From UBA11540 sp045536425 (lineage in GTDB: Bacteria; Bacillota; Clostridia; Oscillospirales; Ruminococcaceae), in NCBI GenBank assembly GCA_045536425.1, contig JAZSNN010000031.1, positions 1-64,000 on the forward strand: a stretch of 64,000 bases of DNA, read 5' to 3'. Shown in pieces: positions 15,949 to 25,079 of the stretch. The translations under genes were made by a program, and so were the position numbers. Position 1 is the stretch's first letter, and each line of letters begins with the position of its first letter. A model generated the notes under the pieces. It searched no databases and was not told the DNA's origin. It saw only the letters and a program-made list of their open reading frames with translations.

Positions 15949-17502
15949 GTGCAAGTGCTAAATTTTTACGATATGCCAACCAAAGTGCTGTTGATCGGCA
16001 AGATGGCTGCACATATCACTCCGGGAATGACCGACAAGGAATTTTTGGAGCACGAAATAAAAACCTGGCTAAAATCACCGGAACGCTTAAAGCAGCTGGA
16101 GGGCGAGGCTTACTATGACGGTGAGCAAGCCATCTTAAAGCGTAAGCGTACCGTTATTGGTGAGGATGGGAAACTCAAAGAGGTTGACAACCTGCCCAAT
16201 AACCGCATCATTGATAACCAATACGCAAAAATGGTTGACCAAAAGGCAAATTACCTTTGTGGCCAGCCGTTTATTTTTGATACGAAAAATAAGGCTTTTG
16301 GTGAGGCACTTTCCAAGGTGTTTACCCAAAAGATCCGCAGGGCCATCCGCATTGCCGCTGAAAAGGCATTGACCGGAGGCAAGGTGTGGGTGTTCCCGTA
16401 CTACAAGGGCACCAATGAGCTTGCCGTTGCTTTATTCCCTGCACACGAGGTGCTGCCCCTCTGGGCTGACACCGAACACACCGAGCTCGATTGTGCCGTG
16501 CACTTTTTCCCCGTGTATGTGTACGATGATAAGGGCAACGAGGATATTGTGTATAAGGTTGAGGTTATCCACGGCGGCGGCATTGATCGCTTTATATGGG
16601 ATAGCGGCAGCCTGGTATATGATAACGATGCCCCCTCCGGCTCCTACATTACCGTAACAGACGAAAAGACCGGCAAGGTGCAGGGCTATAATTGGGAACG
16701 CCTGCCCCTTATCTGTTTTAAGGCTAACCACAGAGAGATCCCGCTTATTTGCCGTGTTAAGTGCTTGCAGGATGCCCTCAACCTTATGCTTTCCAACTTT
16801 GTAAACAATATGGAGGAGGATGTGCACAACACCATCCTGGTTATCCACAATTACGATGGTGAGGATCTGGGTGAGTTTAGGCGTAACCTGGCCACCTATG
16901 GTGCCGTTAAGGTACGCAGCTTTGAGGGATCCGATGGCGCCGTTGATACGCTTACCATTGAGGTAAACGCCGAGAATTACAAAACCATTATGGACTTGCT
17001 GAAAAAGGCCATAATTGAAAACGCCAAAGGCTACGATGCCAAGGATGAGCGTATGGGTGGCACACCTAACCAAATGAATATACGCTCAATGTATTCCGAT
17101 ATTGACCTTGATGCAAACAGTATGGAAACCGAATTTCAAGCCGCTTTTGAGGAGCTGCTTTGGTTTGTGCGTGTGCACCTTGCCAATATCGGTGCCGGTG
17201 ATTTCACCAACGAGGATGTGGCGGTTATTTTCAACCGTGATATTTTGGTGAATGAAACCGAGGCCATTGATAACTTTGTAAAGCAGGGCGGCAGGCTTTC
17301 CAATGAAACGCTTGTAAAACAGCATCCGTGGGTTGACGATCCGGAGGAGGAGCTGGAGCGTATTGCCGGTGAGGATGAAAAGAAAGCCCAGGAGGCTTTG
17401 GCTGCGGATCCTTACCGTGCATCCTTTATGGCTACCGCCAGAAAAACGCAGGAGCCCGCTGCCGGTGATAAAACACCGGGAGGCGGTGGCGTAAATGAAT
17501 AA
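15949..17502 (+). CDS. Portal protein, SPP1 gp6-like
   Basis: 517 residues from a GTG at 15949 with AAAGGAGG eight bases upstream. Features match SPP1-type portals: KMVDQKANYLCGQPF, AHEVLPLW, the central NLMLSNFVNNMEED helix, and an acidic C-terminus (DDPEEELERIAGEDE). Twelve copies would form the DNA channel at the capsid vertex. It is followed with slight overlap by the MuF-like gene, the standard order. Confidence 0.92.
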   Translation: MQVLNFYDMPTKVLLIGKMAAHITPGMTDKEFLEHEIKTWLKSPERLKQLEGEAYYDGEQAILKRKRTVIGEDGKLKEVDNLPNNRIIDNQYAKMVDQKANYLCGQPFIFDTKNKAFGEALSKVFTQKIRRAIRIAAEKALTGGKVWVFPYYKGTNELAVALFPAHEVLPLWADTEHTELDCAVHFFPVYVYDDKGNEDIVYKVEVIHGGGIDRFIWDSGSLVYDNDAPSGSYITVTDEKTGKVQGYNWERLPLICFKANHREIPLICRVKCLQDALNLMLSNFVNNMEEDVHNTILVIHNYDGEDLGEFRRNLATYGAVKVRSFEGSDGAVDTLTIEVNAENYKTIMDLLKKAIIENAKGYDAKDERMGGTPNQMNIRSMYSDIDLDANSMETEFQAAFEELLWFVRVHLANIGAGDFTNEDVAVIFNRDILVNETEAIDNFVKQGGRLSNETLVKQHPWVDDPEEELERIAGEDEKKAQEALAADPYRASFMATARKTQEPAAGDKTPGGGGVNE

Positions 17503-19063
17503 TGCAGAATATTGGGCACGCCGCTTTAAGATTATGGAGGATGCCCTAAAAGATCAAGCCCTCGATTATGTGGAAAACCTTGAGAAACAGTTTGATGCTG
17601 CTATCCGGGAAATTGATACACAAATGCGGGCTTGGTACCAGCGTTTTGCAGTAAACAACCAAATAACTCTTGCCGAGGCACAGCGTATGCTTACCACCGA
17701 TGAGCTCAAGGAGTTTATGTGGACCGTGCAGGAGTACATTGAAAAGGGCCGAGAAATGGGGCTCACCGGTGCGTGGATGAAAGAGCTTGAGAACGCATCA
17801 GCACGGGTGCACATTTCAAGATTGGATGCCCTTAAATTTCAACTGCGGCAACAGGCAGAGGCGTTGACACAGGCAAGGATAAAAGCCACAACCAACGCCT
17901 CCAGCCTTGCCTATACAGAGAGTTACTACCACACCGCTTTTGAGGTACAGCGTGGCCTTGGCGTGGGTTGGACTATGCAGGCTCTTAATGAGGAGGCTGT
18001 AAAAAAAGTGCTTTCCCGCCCCTGGACCGTTGACAACCAAACATTTACGGCACGCTGTTGGACCGATAAGGTAAAGCTGGTGGAAACCGTCAACCAGGAA
18101 ATTACACAAATGATGGCACGAGGTGCCGCACCGGATAAAGCCATTGAGGCTATTGCAAAGCGGTTTAGTACCAGCAAGAGCAATGCCGGGCGTGTGGTTA
18201 TGACGGAAAGCGCCTATTTTTCAAGTGCAGCCCAAAAAGATTGCTTTGAGGAGCTTGAGGTTGAGCTGTACAAGATTGTTGAAACCCTCGACATTAACAC
18301 CTGCGATATTTGCGGGGATCTTGATGGGCGTGTGTACAAAATGGTTGATTATGTGGTGGGCAGCACCGCCCCGCCTTTTCACCCTTGGTGCCGTGGATGC
18401 ACCGCCCCCTATTTTGCAGATATGGAGGGCATCGGTGAGAGGTATGCCCGTGATGCTGAAACCGGGGAGCGTTACACCTTACCCAAAGAAACCACATATA
18501 AGCAATGGCGTAAAATGCAAGACGATGCACACGGTGCCGGTTTTGTTGACAAAAAACGCCGTATGAGCTATAATAGGAGTGCTGACAAGGGCCAATTTTC
18601 AGCTTACAAGGAGCGTTTGGGCTCCGAGGCACCCAAGACCTTTGCAGACTTTCAAACGCTCAAATATGACAGCCCCGCAGCTTATACCGAGCTTTGCGGG
18701 CAGTACAGATATAAGGGCAAGGTACCGGAGGCAACCGCCGCCGATTACAAGGCGTATAAAGCCATTAAGGCAACCGGCGTAACGGGATCCGTAAGAGTAC
18801 CACCCAAACCCATTGACACCTCAACGCTCACCTTTAACGATGAGCACGCAGGCCGCCACGGCTGCACCCTGGAGGATGCCGTGGGCTATATCCAAAAAGC
18901 AAAGTGCTCCATCACCCGTAAGCGTTGGGATGGCTACCATACCAATTATTACAGCCTTGACGGAGCCGCCTATGTGGCAGACGAAACGCACAAAATAAAA
19001 ACGGCCTTTTCAAGTGCCGATTTTGACGAAATGACACAGCGCATTATGGAGGTATTCAAATGA
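17495..19063 (+). CDS. MuF-like head morphogenesis protein with a C-terminal putative toxin-like domain
   Basis: 522 residues. The N-terminal ~330 residues are a phage Mu F/SPP1 gp7 head protein, including the Cys/His metal-binding signature CDICGDLDGR ... PPFHPWCRGC. The last ~85 residues form a separate domain (FNDEHAGRHGCTLEDAVGYI, RKRWDGYHTNYYS, HKIKTAFSSADFDE). Its layout resembles the BECR-fold RNase-like (PBECR) domains reported at the ends of phage MuF proteins. Such domains could be ejected with the DNA and act in the new host. The domain assignment is by pattern and uncertain; the head-protein call is strong. Confidence 0.88.
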   Translation: MNNAEYWARRFKIMEDALKDQALDYVENLEKQFDAAIREIDTQMRAWYQRFAVNNQITLAEAQRMLTTDELKEFMWTVQEYIEKGREMGLTGAWMKELENASARVHISRLDALKFQLRQQAEALTQARIKATTNASSLAYTESYYHTAFEVQRGLGVGWTMQALNEEAVKKVLSRPWTVDNQTFTARCWTDKVKLVETVNQEITQMMARGAAPDKAIEAIAKRFSTSKSNAGRVVMTESAYFSSAAQKDCFEELEVELYKIVETLDINTCDICGDLDGRVYKMVDYVVGSTAPPFHPWCRGCTAPYFADMEGIGERYARDAETGERYTLPKETTYKQWRKMQDDAHGAGFVDKKRRMSYNRSADKGQFSAYKERLGSEAPKTFADFQTLKYDSPAAYTELCGQYRYKGKVPEATAADYKAYKAIKATGVTGSVRVPPKPIDTSTLTFNDEHAGRHGCTLEDAVGYIQKAKCSITRKRWDGYHTNYYSLDGAAYVADETHKIKTAFSSADFDEMTQRIMEVFK

Positions 19064-19239
19064 AAACAGTACATTGCCCCGTAAAGGGCGATCAAATAAA
19101 CGGCGATGATTGCCTCCTTATCTGCGATGTAGCGGATAGGCTTATAAAGCCGGAGGCTCTGCCGGAGGGCATTAAGTGGGATGAGCAGCAATGCAGGGTA
19201 TGCAAGGCTTGCAAGTACCACGCTGACATTGAGGATTAA
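19060..19239 (+). CDS. Small Cys-rich phage protein
   Basis: A 59-residue ORF whose ATG overlaps the MuF stop, with GGAGG at 19048-19052. It begins MKTVHCPVKGDQINGDDCL and ends with a cysteine cluster (CRVCKACKYH) and an acidic tail. Four to six cysteines suggest a small zinc-binding protein. Small genes like this are common right after muF. A hairpin terminator follows. The function is unknown. Confidence 0.7.
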   Translation: MKTVHCPVKGDQINGDDCLLICDVADRLIKPEALPEGIKWDEQQCRVCKACKYHADIED

Positions 19240-19263
19240 GATCCTCACAATACTTTTGGTGTT

Positions 19264-19298
19264 AAAAGCATCGTGCTATTGAGGCACGGTGCTTTTTT
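19264..19298 (+). terminator. Intrinsic terminator within the head operon
   Basis: AAAAGCATCGTGC and GCACGGTGCTTTTTT form a 13-bp stem with one mismatch around a seven-base loop, ending in a T run. It lies between the muF/small Cys-rich unit and the scaffold gene. It may partly terminate read-through or be read through by antiterminated late transcription, and so help set the high scaffold/capsid ratio. Confidence 0.75.
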
Positions 19299-19411
19299 CA
19301 TACACAAAATACCGCCGGCTCCAGCGGAATACAAGCAGGGCGTTGCAATACCGGGACTTGCCGGACAAAAAGGACAGCAACCAAACCAAAACCATAAGGA
19401 GGTAAACAAAA

Positions 19412-20059
19412 ATGCTGGATTGGTTAAAAACCATACTTGGTGACGCTTACACGGAGGACATTGATGCCAAAGTATCAGCTGAAATTGGCAAAAACTTTGT
19501 TTCCAAAGTGGACTTTAACCAGGTAAACACCGCAAAGAAAAAGGCCGAGGATGATGTTAAGGCAAGAGATCAGCAGCTGGAGGACCTTAAAAAGTCAACC
19601 GGCGATGTTGATGCACTCAAGCAGCAGATCACCGACCTGCAAACCCAAAACGCCGCTGACAAGCAGGCACACGAGGCAGAGCTTGCAAGGATCCGCTTGG
19701 ATAATGCCGTTGAGGCAGCCCTTGCCACAGCAGGTGCAAAGAATGTAACCGCTGCAAAGGCTTTGCTTGCAGATTTCCTCAAGGATGCCAAGGTGGCCGA
19801 TGATGGTACCGTCAAAGGCTTAACGGCAGAAATTGAAACCTTGGCCAAGGCCGAGGGCACAGCCTTTATGTTTGAGGCGGCAAACACACAGCAGCCTGGT
19901 TTTAAGGGTATGACACCCGGAAACCCTGGCGGCAACACTCCCCCCGCAGGTACAGACACCTACGAGGCACGCCTTGCCGAGGCAAGAAAAACCGGCAACA
20001 CAGCCGCAGCCGTTGCTATCAAGCGTGAGGCAGCGGATAACGGCGTTTATTTACTCTAA
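19412..20059 (+). CDS. Capsid scaffolding protein, GP20 type
   Basis: 215 residues, strongly helical and charged. A long central coiled coil (KKKAEDDVKARDQQLEDLKK ... LKQQITDLQTQNA) is typical of scaffolds. The C-terminus has a Pro/Gly linker and a short basic/helical capsid-binding tail. It lies directly upstream of the major capsid gene, with AGGAGG before the ATG, and matches the phage minor structural protein GP20 family. It should guide prohead assembly and then leave the shell. Confidence 0.88.
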   Translation: MLDWLKTILGDAYTEDIDAKVSAEIGKNFVSKVDFNQVNTAKKKAEDDVKARDQQLEDLKKSTGDVDALKQQITDLQTQNAADKQAHEAELARIRLDNAVEAALATAGAKNVTAAKALLADFLKDAKVADDGTVKGLTAEIETLAKAEGTAFMFEAANTQQPGFKGMTPGNPGGNTPPAGTDTYEARLAEARKTGNTAAAVAIKREAADNGVYLL

Positions 20060-20087
20060 AATTTTTTGAAAGGACAGGTAAAAAATT

Positions 20088-21050
20088 ATGCCTAATAATG
20101 TAACTGGAACGGGCAACACCTGGAATTTGCCCAACTATGCGGGTGAGCTGTTTACTTGCTCCCCTACCAAAACCCCCTTGCTTTCTATGATCGGCGGCCT
20201 TTCCGGCGGCTTGAAAACTGAAAGCGATGAGTTTGCAACCGGCGTGCTCTATGAGTTCCCGGAGGCAAAGCAGCCCGGTATTTCCGAAACTGCATCCGAA
20301 ACCGCACCCGCTGCCACAGCCCTTGGCCGTGAGCAGAAAACCAATGTAACCCAGATTTTCCACGAAACGATCTCTATGACCTACGCAAAGCAGGCCAACC
20401 GTGGCAGACTTTCCGGCCTCAACATTGCCGGCCAGAGTGCAAACCCCGCCAACGATCTTGATTGGCAGATTGCACGCCGCCTGGAAAAGATCGCTCGTGA
20501 TGTGGAGTACACTTTCATCAATGGCGTGTACCAGAAAGCCACAAGCGCAGACGAGCCCAACAAAACCCGTGGTATGCTTGAGCTTTGTAAGGACAACAAC
20601 ACCATCGCTGCTGGCGGTGCTGCTATTTCCTTGGCTCTGCTCAAGGCCCTTTACAAGCAGATGGCCGATGCCGGCGCATCTTTCGGCAATATGGTGCTTT
20701 TCTGCAACTCTTTCCAGAAACAGGCGATCACAGCCCTCTACGAGAGCCAGCTCGGTTATAATACCCCTGCCTCCCGTTCCGTTGGCGGTATGAACATCAC
20801 CGAGATCGAAAACGATTTCTTTAAGATGGGCATCTGCTACGATCCCTTTATGCCTGCTGACCAGATCCTCATTGCGGATATTTCCGCTATGGCTCCTGTG
20901 TTCCAGGATGTACCCGGTAAGGGCGTGCTTTTCCTTGAGGATCTTGCAAAGACCGGTGCCGCTGACCGTAAGCAGATTTACGGCGAGATCGGCCTTGCTC
21001 ACGGTCCTGCTTTCCTCCACGCAACTATCACGGGGCTTGCAACTGAATAA
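20088..21050 (+). CDS. Major capsid protein, SU10/DUF5309-like
   Basis: 320 residues. The start NVTGTGNTWNLPNYAGELF is followed by TPLLSMIGGL, EIGLAHGPAFLHATITGL and a central LDWQIARRLEKIARDVEYTFING helix. These match the SU10-type (DUF5309) major capsid family of HK97 fold. Its position after the scaffold and before the connectors is as expected. Codons here are more C-rich (ATC, TTC) than in neighbouring genes, consistent with high expression. Confidence 0.9.
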   Translation: MPNNVTGTGNTWNLPNYAGELFTCSPTKTPLLSMIGGLSGGLKTESDEFATGVLYEFPEAKQPGISETASETAPAATALGREQKTNVTQIFHETISMTYAKQANRGRLSGLNIAGQSANPANDLDWQIARRLEKIARDVEYTFINGVYQKATSADEPNKTRGMLELCKDNNTIAAGGAAISLALLKALYKQMADAGASFGNMVLFCNSFQKQAITALYESQLGYNTPASRSVGGMNITEIENDFFKMGICYDPFMPADQILIADISAMAPVFQDVPGKGVLFLEDLAKTGAADRKQIYGEIGLAHGPAFLHATITGLATE

Positions 21051-21064
21051 GGAGGGGTGCTGTT

Positions 21065-21343
21065 ATGTTTAAGATTACCAGCAATGCAAAGCACGGCGGC
21101 ATCTGGGATGCAGCCAGCAAGCGTGTTGTAAAGGAATTTGAAACCGACAACGCCACCCTTGCCGAGCAGTTTAAGGCACAGGGCTGCACCGTTGAGGAGG
21201 TTGAGGTAACACTCGACAAGCTCAATGTGGCGCAGCTGAAAAAGTACGCAAAGGATAATGGTATTGACATTGGCGATGCCACCACAAAGGATGCGATCCT
21301 TGAGGCTATCAATGCCGCTTTGAGTGCTAACCCTAACGAATAA
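21065..21343 (+). CDS. HeH/SAP-domain head accessory protein
   Basis: 92 residues. The N-terminus (MFKITSNAKHGGIW) is a small beta-type region. The C-terminus (KLNVAQLKKYAKDNGIDIG ... KDAILEAI) is a helix-extended-loop-helix (SAP/LEM-like) domain frequent in phage head-tail genes. It sits between the capsid and connector genes. It may aid head completion or bind DNA at the neck; the exact role is unknown. Confidence 0.75.
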   Translation: MFKITSNAKHGGIWDAASKRVVKEFETDNATLAEQFKAQGCTVEEVEVTLDKLNVAQLKKYAKDNGIDIGDATTKDAILEAINAALSANPNE

Positions 21344-21360
21344 GCAAGGAGGTGCAGCAG

Positions 21361-21765
21361 ATGGCTGACATTTACACGGATGTTGTGGCAAGGCTTGCAA
21401 GCCTTGGCTATGCAGTAACCGCAACAGACACACCGGATGCTGCCGTTACTTATTCCATTAACCGTGCCGCCGAAAAAATTAAGGTGAACATCAACCGCAC
21501 GGAAATACCGGAGGGGCTGTACTACACCCACATTGATATGGCGGTGGGCTTATTCCTTAAAGACAAAAAGGACACCAACCAGCTTGGTGCAAATTTTGAC
21601 TTTACGGCGCCCGCCAAAAAGATCACCGAGGGCGATGTTTCCGTTGAGTTTACGGGTGCATCGGATGGCAGCCTTACGCCGGAGGCAAGGTTTGATAATA
21701 TGGTGCATACCTTTATCAACCCGCCACAAAGCGTTTTTGCCGCTTTTAGGAGGCTTAAATGGTGA
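21361..21765 (+). CDS. Head-tail connector protein
   Basis: 134 residues from the ATG at 21361, which has GGAGG eight bases upstream; the in-frame start at 21352 overlaps that site. The helical fold (DIYTDVVARLASLGYAVTATD, HIDMAVGLFLKDKKDT) and position after the capsid gene fit gp6/gp15-like DNA-packaging connectors. The gene overlaps the next by 7 bp. It likely forms a ring beneath the portal. Confidence 0.8.
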   Translation: MADIYTDVVARLASLGYAVTATDTPDAAVTYSINRAAEKIKVNINRTEIPEGLYYTHIDMAVGLFLKDKKDTNQLGANFDFTAPAKKITEGDVSVEFTGASDGSLTPEARFDNMVHTFINPPQSVFAAFRRLKW

Positions 21766-22130
21766 GGGGTATAAATTCCTTTGCCGCCGCTGTAAAAAGC
21801 CTCTGGAGTGGCGTGTGCACCGTTACGGTGCGTAAAAACGAAACCAATGAGGCCAACGGGCGTACAGAGGCAAAGGAGGTTGACCTTTGCACAAACGAGC
21901 CCTGCCGTATTTCTTTTGATACGGTCCAGGTAACGGAGCCCTCCAACGGCGCCGCCCAAATAAAGCAAACCGTTACGCTGTTTATTGATCCGGCTGTTTC
22001 TATCCCGGCAGGATCCAAAATCACCGTAACGCAGAACGGCACCACCGGGGTGTATGAGCAAAGCGGTAAGGCTGCGGTTTATTCCGCACATAAGGAAATA
22101 CCGCTTGAGCTCTTTAAGGGGTGGGCGTAA
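21759..22130 (+). CDS. Head closure (stopper) protein
   Basis: 123 residues, probably a beta-barrel: TVTVRKNETNEANGR, PCRISFDTVQVTEPS and VSIPAGSKITVTQNGTTG. This resembles phage head-tail joining proteins (gp16-like stopper). It is translationally overlapped on both sides inside the connector gene block, which supports the role. It should close the filled head before tail attachment. Confidence 0.75.
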   Translation: MVRGINSFAAAVKSLWSGVCTVTVRKNETNEANGRTEAKEVDLCTNEPCRISFDTVQVTEPSNGAAQIKQTVTLFIDPAVSIPAGSKITVTQNGTTGVYEQSGKAAVYSAHKEIPLELFKGWA

Positions 22131-22633
22131 TGGCAAAATGGGGCAAAGCAGATTTTGAGCAATTCAAGCAATTACAGGATCGCCTCCAAAGGCTGGAGCA
22201 AATTGATCTTGATAAATTTTGCAGGGATGTATCAAAGGAGCTTGCCGCCCGTTTGCTTGCACTCGTTATACCCCGCACCCCCGTTGGTGTGTACCCAGAG
22301 GGTACCGGCAAGAATGGCGGCACATTAAGGCGTGGATGGACCGGCGGCAAAAACGCTGGTGCAAGAGCCTATGCCCAAAGCCTGCCAATTACAAAGGTGG
22401 GCCACACTTACACCATTGAGGTTATAAACCCCGTGGAGTATGCAAGCTATGTGGAATTTGGGCACAGACAAACACCAGGCCGTTTTGTACCCGCTATTGG
22501 AAAACGCCTCAAAGCATCGTGGGTTGATGGGCAGTATTTCCTCACCGTATCGGAGGAGGAGCTGCAACGGTTGGCCCCGGTGATTATACAGCGGAAACTC
22601 GATCAATTACTCCGGGAGGTATTCAATGGCTGA
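22130..22633 (+). CDS. HK97 gp10-like tail component
   Basis: 167 residues from the ATG at 22130, which overlaps the upstream stop (TAATG). The N-terminal part is helical (DFEQFKQLQDRLQRLEQ). The middle contains TPVGVYPEGTGKNGGTLRRGWTGGK and VEYASYVEFGHRQTPGRFV, the signature of HK97 gp10-like neck/tail proteins. It lies in the expected place between the stopper and tail terminator genes. Confidence 0.88.
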   Translation: MAKWGKADFEQFKQLQDRLQRLEQIDLDKFCRDVSKELAARLLALVIPRTPVGVYPEGTGKNGGTLRRGWTGGKNAGARAYAQSLPITKVGHTYTIEVINPVEYASYVEFGHRQTPGRFVPAIGKRLKASWVDGQYFLTVSEEELQRLAPVIIQRKLDQLLREVFNG

Positions 22634-23045
22634 AATAAGTTATAACAGCATTTTTGACGGGGTAACACTTGCCTTGCATCGTGCGTTTCCAGCGGTGCAT
22701 ATACACGGCAGGACCGTCAAACAAGATCTGCATCCCGGTGATTTCAATGTGTTGCCGATTACCCCACAACATAGTGGGCAGATGGGCTCCCGTGCTAACC
22801 GCAGCATTACCTTTGATGTTATCTATTACGCCACCGAAAATGGCGGGCGTGAGGAGTGCCTGGAAAAGGCAAACCTCTTACCCAAAGCCATTGGCACTAT
22901 AACCACCCCGGAGGGTGATAAGGTGCACGGCACCGGCTTTGAAAGTACCATTGAGGATGGTGTGCTGCATTGCATTGTGCGGTACCCCCATTTTGTCTAT
23001 GAAAAGGCAACCGGGGATGCTATGGAAACACTAATAATTAAATAG
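22626..23045 (+). CDS. Tail terminator-like protein (DUF6838 type)
   Basis: 139 residues, overlapping the upstream gene by 8 bp. The pattern (AFPAVHIHGRTVKQDL, PGDFNVLPITPQHSG, and a C-terminal VRYPHFVYEK) is typical of tail-completion proteins placed just before the sheath gene in contractile-tailed Firmicutes phages. It probably caps the tail tube and joins it to the head. Confidence 0.75.
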   Translation: MAEISYNSIFDGVTLALHRAFPAVHIHGRTVKQDLHPGDFNVLPITPQHSGQMGSRANRSITFDVIYYATENGGREECLEKANLLPKAIGTITTPEGDKVHGTGFESTIEDGVLHCIVRYPHFVYEKATGDAMETLIIK

Positions 23046-23056
23046 GAGGCTTGGCT

Positions 23057-23239
23057 ATGGCAACAAAGACCAATGCAGAGGCTGTGGCTCCCGTGCACAC
23101 AAAGGCACAGCTGCTTGCCTCAAAGAAATATGCCAACAGGCAGGATATTATCAACGCCCTGCTTGAGGATGGCAAGACCTATACCACCGCCCAGGTGGAT
23201 GCGTTGATTGAAAAATTTATGAAAGGACAGGTAAAGTAA
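23057..23239 (+). CDS. Small phage protein before the sheath gene
   Basis: 60 residues from the ATG at 23057, with AGGAGG at a good distance; a TTG at 23051 is also in frame. The sequence is helical and charged (KAQLLASKKYANRQDIINALLEDGKTYTTAQVDALIEKF). Short proteins of this kind often precede the sheath gene in myovirus-type prophages. The function is unknown. Confidence 0.65.
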   Translation: MATKTNAEAVAPVHTKAQLLASKKYANRQDIINALLEDGKTYTTAQVDALIEKFMKGQVK

Positions 23240-23240
23240 T

Positions 23241-24560
23241 ATGGCACACGGTGGCGGCACCTGGCTTACCCAAAATAAGGTAATGCCCGGTACTTATATC
23301 AATTTTACCAGTTTGGCCAGGGCTGCGGCGGCTCTTTCCGATAGAGGACTTGCAGCAGCACCCTTTGAGCTGAATTGGGGCCCGGAGGGTACCATCTTTG
23401 AGGTAACATCCGGCGATTTCCAGAAAAACAGCAAGGCCATTTTCGGCTACGGCTACGATGCCCCGGAAATGCTTGCATTGCGTGAGATTTTCTGCCACGC
23501 AACCAAAGTTTATTGCTACCGCTTGGGTAGCGGTGGCGCAAAGGCATCTAACACCTACGGCACCGCAAAGCACCCTGGCACCCGTGGTAATGACATTACC
23601 ATTGCCGTTGTGGCAAATGTTGACCTTGAGGGTGCTTACGATGTAACCACATATATTGGTGGCTCTGCGTATGAAACCCAGACCGTTACAACGGCGGCCG
23701 ATCTTGTTGATAATGACTTTGTTATTTTCAAAAAGGATGCCCAGCTTGCTGGTACAGCAGGTATGGAAATGAAAAACGGCACCAATGCCGTTGTTTCCGG
23801 TGAGGATCACCAGGCTTTCCTTGATAAGATCGAAAGCTACGCATTTAATGCACTCTGCTGCCCCAGCAACAATGCAACTGTTGTAAATCTGTATGCAAAA
23901 TTTGCGGAGCGTATGCGTGATGCTGTGGGCTCCAAATTCCAGCTGATCGCTTGGCAGCCGGAGGCTGACTACGAGGGCGTTATTGGCGTTTGGAATGAAA
24001 CAACCCACCCCTCGATTACCACCGAAAACAAGCACACCCTTGTTTATTGGGTGGCTGGCGCACAGGCGGCGGTTGCTGTCAATAAATCGCTCACCAATTC
24101 CGTTTATGACGGCGAGCTCATTGTGGATGTGGAACACACCCAGGCAGAGCTTGAGGCTTACATTAAGGCCGGCAAGTTTATGTTCCACAATGTAAACGGC
24201 ACGGTGCGTGTTTTGGAGGATATTAACACCCTTGTTACCCTTACGGATGAAAAGGGCGTTGATTTCCAAAGCAACCAGACCGTAAGAGTGTGCGACCAGA
24301 GCGCAAACGATATTGCGGTGCTCTTTAATACCCGTTACCTCGGACAGGTACCGAATGATGCCTCCGGGCGTGCAACGCTTTGGAATGACATTGTTAAGTA
24401 TTTCCAGGAAATGGAGCGCATCCGTGCTGTTGAGGACTTTGATCCCGATGTTTTGGCGGTGGATGTGGGCGATACCAAAAAGGCTGTACTGCTCACGCTT
24501 AACGGCCTTTCCGTTGTCAATGCAATGGGCCAGCTCTATATGAGCATTATTTTGAAGTAA
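23241..24560 (+). CDS. Tail sheath protein
   Basis: 439 residues. It has the contractile sheath pattern: PGTYINFTSLARAAAALSDRGLA at the N-terminus, PGTRGNDITIAVVANVD in the middle, and the C-terminal TLNGLSVVNAMGQLYMSIILK. The next gene encodes the tube, as in XkdK/XkdM of PBSX. This makes the phage myovirus-like: the sheath contracts to drive the tube through the cell envelope. Confidence 0.95.
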   Translation: MAHGGGTWLTQNKVMPGTYINFTSLARAAAALSDRGLAAAPFELNWGPEGTIFEVTSGDFQKNSKAIFGYGYDAPEMLALREIFCHATKVYCYRLGSGGAKASNTYGTAKHPGTRGNDITIAVVANVDLEGAYDVTTYIGGSAYETQTVTTAADLVDNDFVIFKKDAQLAGTAGMEMKNGTNAVVSGEDHQAFLDKIESYAFNALCCPSNNATVVNLYAKFAERMRDAVGSKFQLIAWQPEADYEGVIGVWNETTHPSITTENKHTLVYWVAGAQAAVAVNKSLTNSVYDGELIVDVEHTQAELEAYIKAGKFMFHNVNGTVRVLEDINTLVTLTDEKGVDFQSNQTVRVCDQSANDIAVLFNTRYLGQVPNDASGRATLWNDIVKYFQEMERIRAVEDFDPDVLAVDVGDTKKAVLLTLNGLSVVNAMGQLYMSIILK

Positions 24561-24573
24561 GGAGGCGGCGTAA

Positions 24574-25050
24574 GTGAGTAATACAAAGATTATGGCAACC
24601 AATGATGCTCCGGTTGCGAAATTTGCCGAGGTATTTGTTACCCTTAATGGTAAGCGTTATGCAATGCTTATGTGTAAAAACTTTGAGGGCAAGGCCAGCA
24701 TTTCCAACCAGGATGTGCCCCGTATGGGCTCCATCATTATGGGTAAGAAACCCACAACCGTTGAGCTTTCTTTCTCAATGACCATCTACAAGTGCACCGA
24801 GATTTTTGATGATGTGCTTGACACATTCATTAAAACCGGTGTAATGCCCACTATGGACATCCAGACCTCCAACGAGGATCCGGCAACCTCTATGGGCCGC
24901 ACAACCAAGGTTTACAATGATTGTGTGCTCGATGGCGACGTGCTGCTTTCGTTGGCAGGCTCCGAGGATGATTTCATTGAGCAGGAGATCAGCGGCTTTG
25001 CAGGCGGTTTTACACGCCCCGAAAAGTACAAAAACCCGGCTTATATGTAA
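24574..25050 (+). CDS. Tail tube protein, XkdM-like
   Basis: 158 residues from a GTG at 24574 preceded by AGGAGG. The fold signature (FVTLNGKRYAMLMCKNFEGKA, PTTVELSFSMTIYKCTEIFD, DDFIEQEISGFAGGFTRPE) matches the XkdM/phage tail tube family. It follows the sheath gene directly. The polymer forms the inner tube for DNA delivery. Confidence 0.9.
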   Translation: MSNTKIMATNDAPVAKFAEVFVTLNGKRYAMLMCKNFEGKASISNQDVPRMGSIIMGKKPTTVELSFSMTIYKCTEIFDDVLDTFIKTGVMPTMDIQTSNEDPATSMGRTTKVYNDCVLDGDVLLSLAGSEDDFIEQEISGFAGGFTRPEKYKNPAYM

Positions 25051-25079
25051 GCCACAAAAATTAAGGAGGTAATTGCTTT

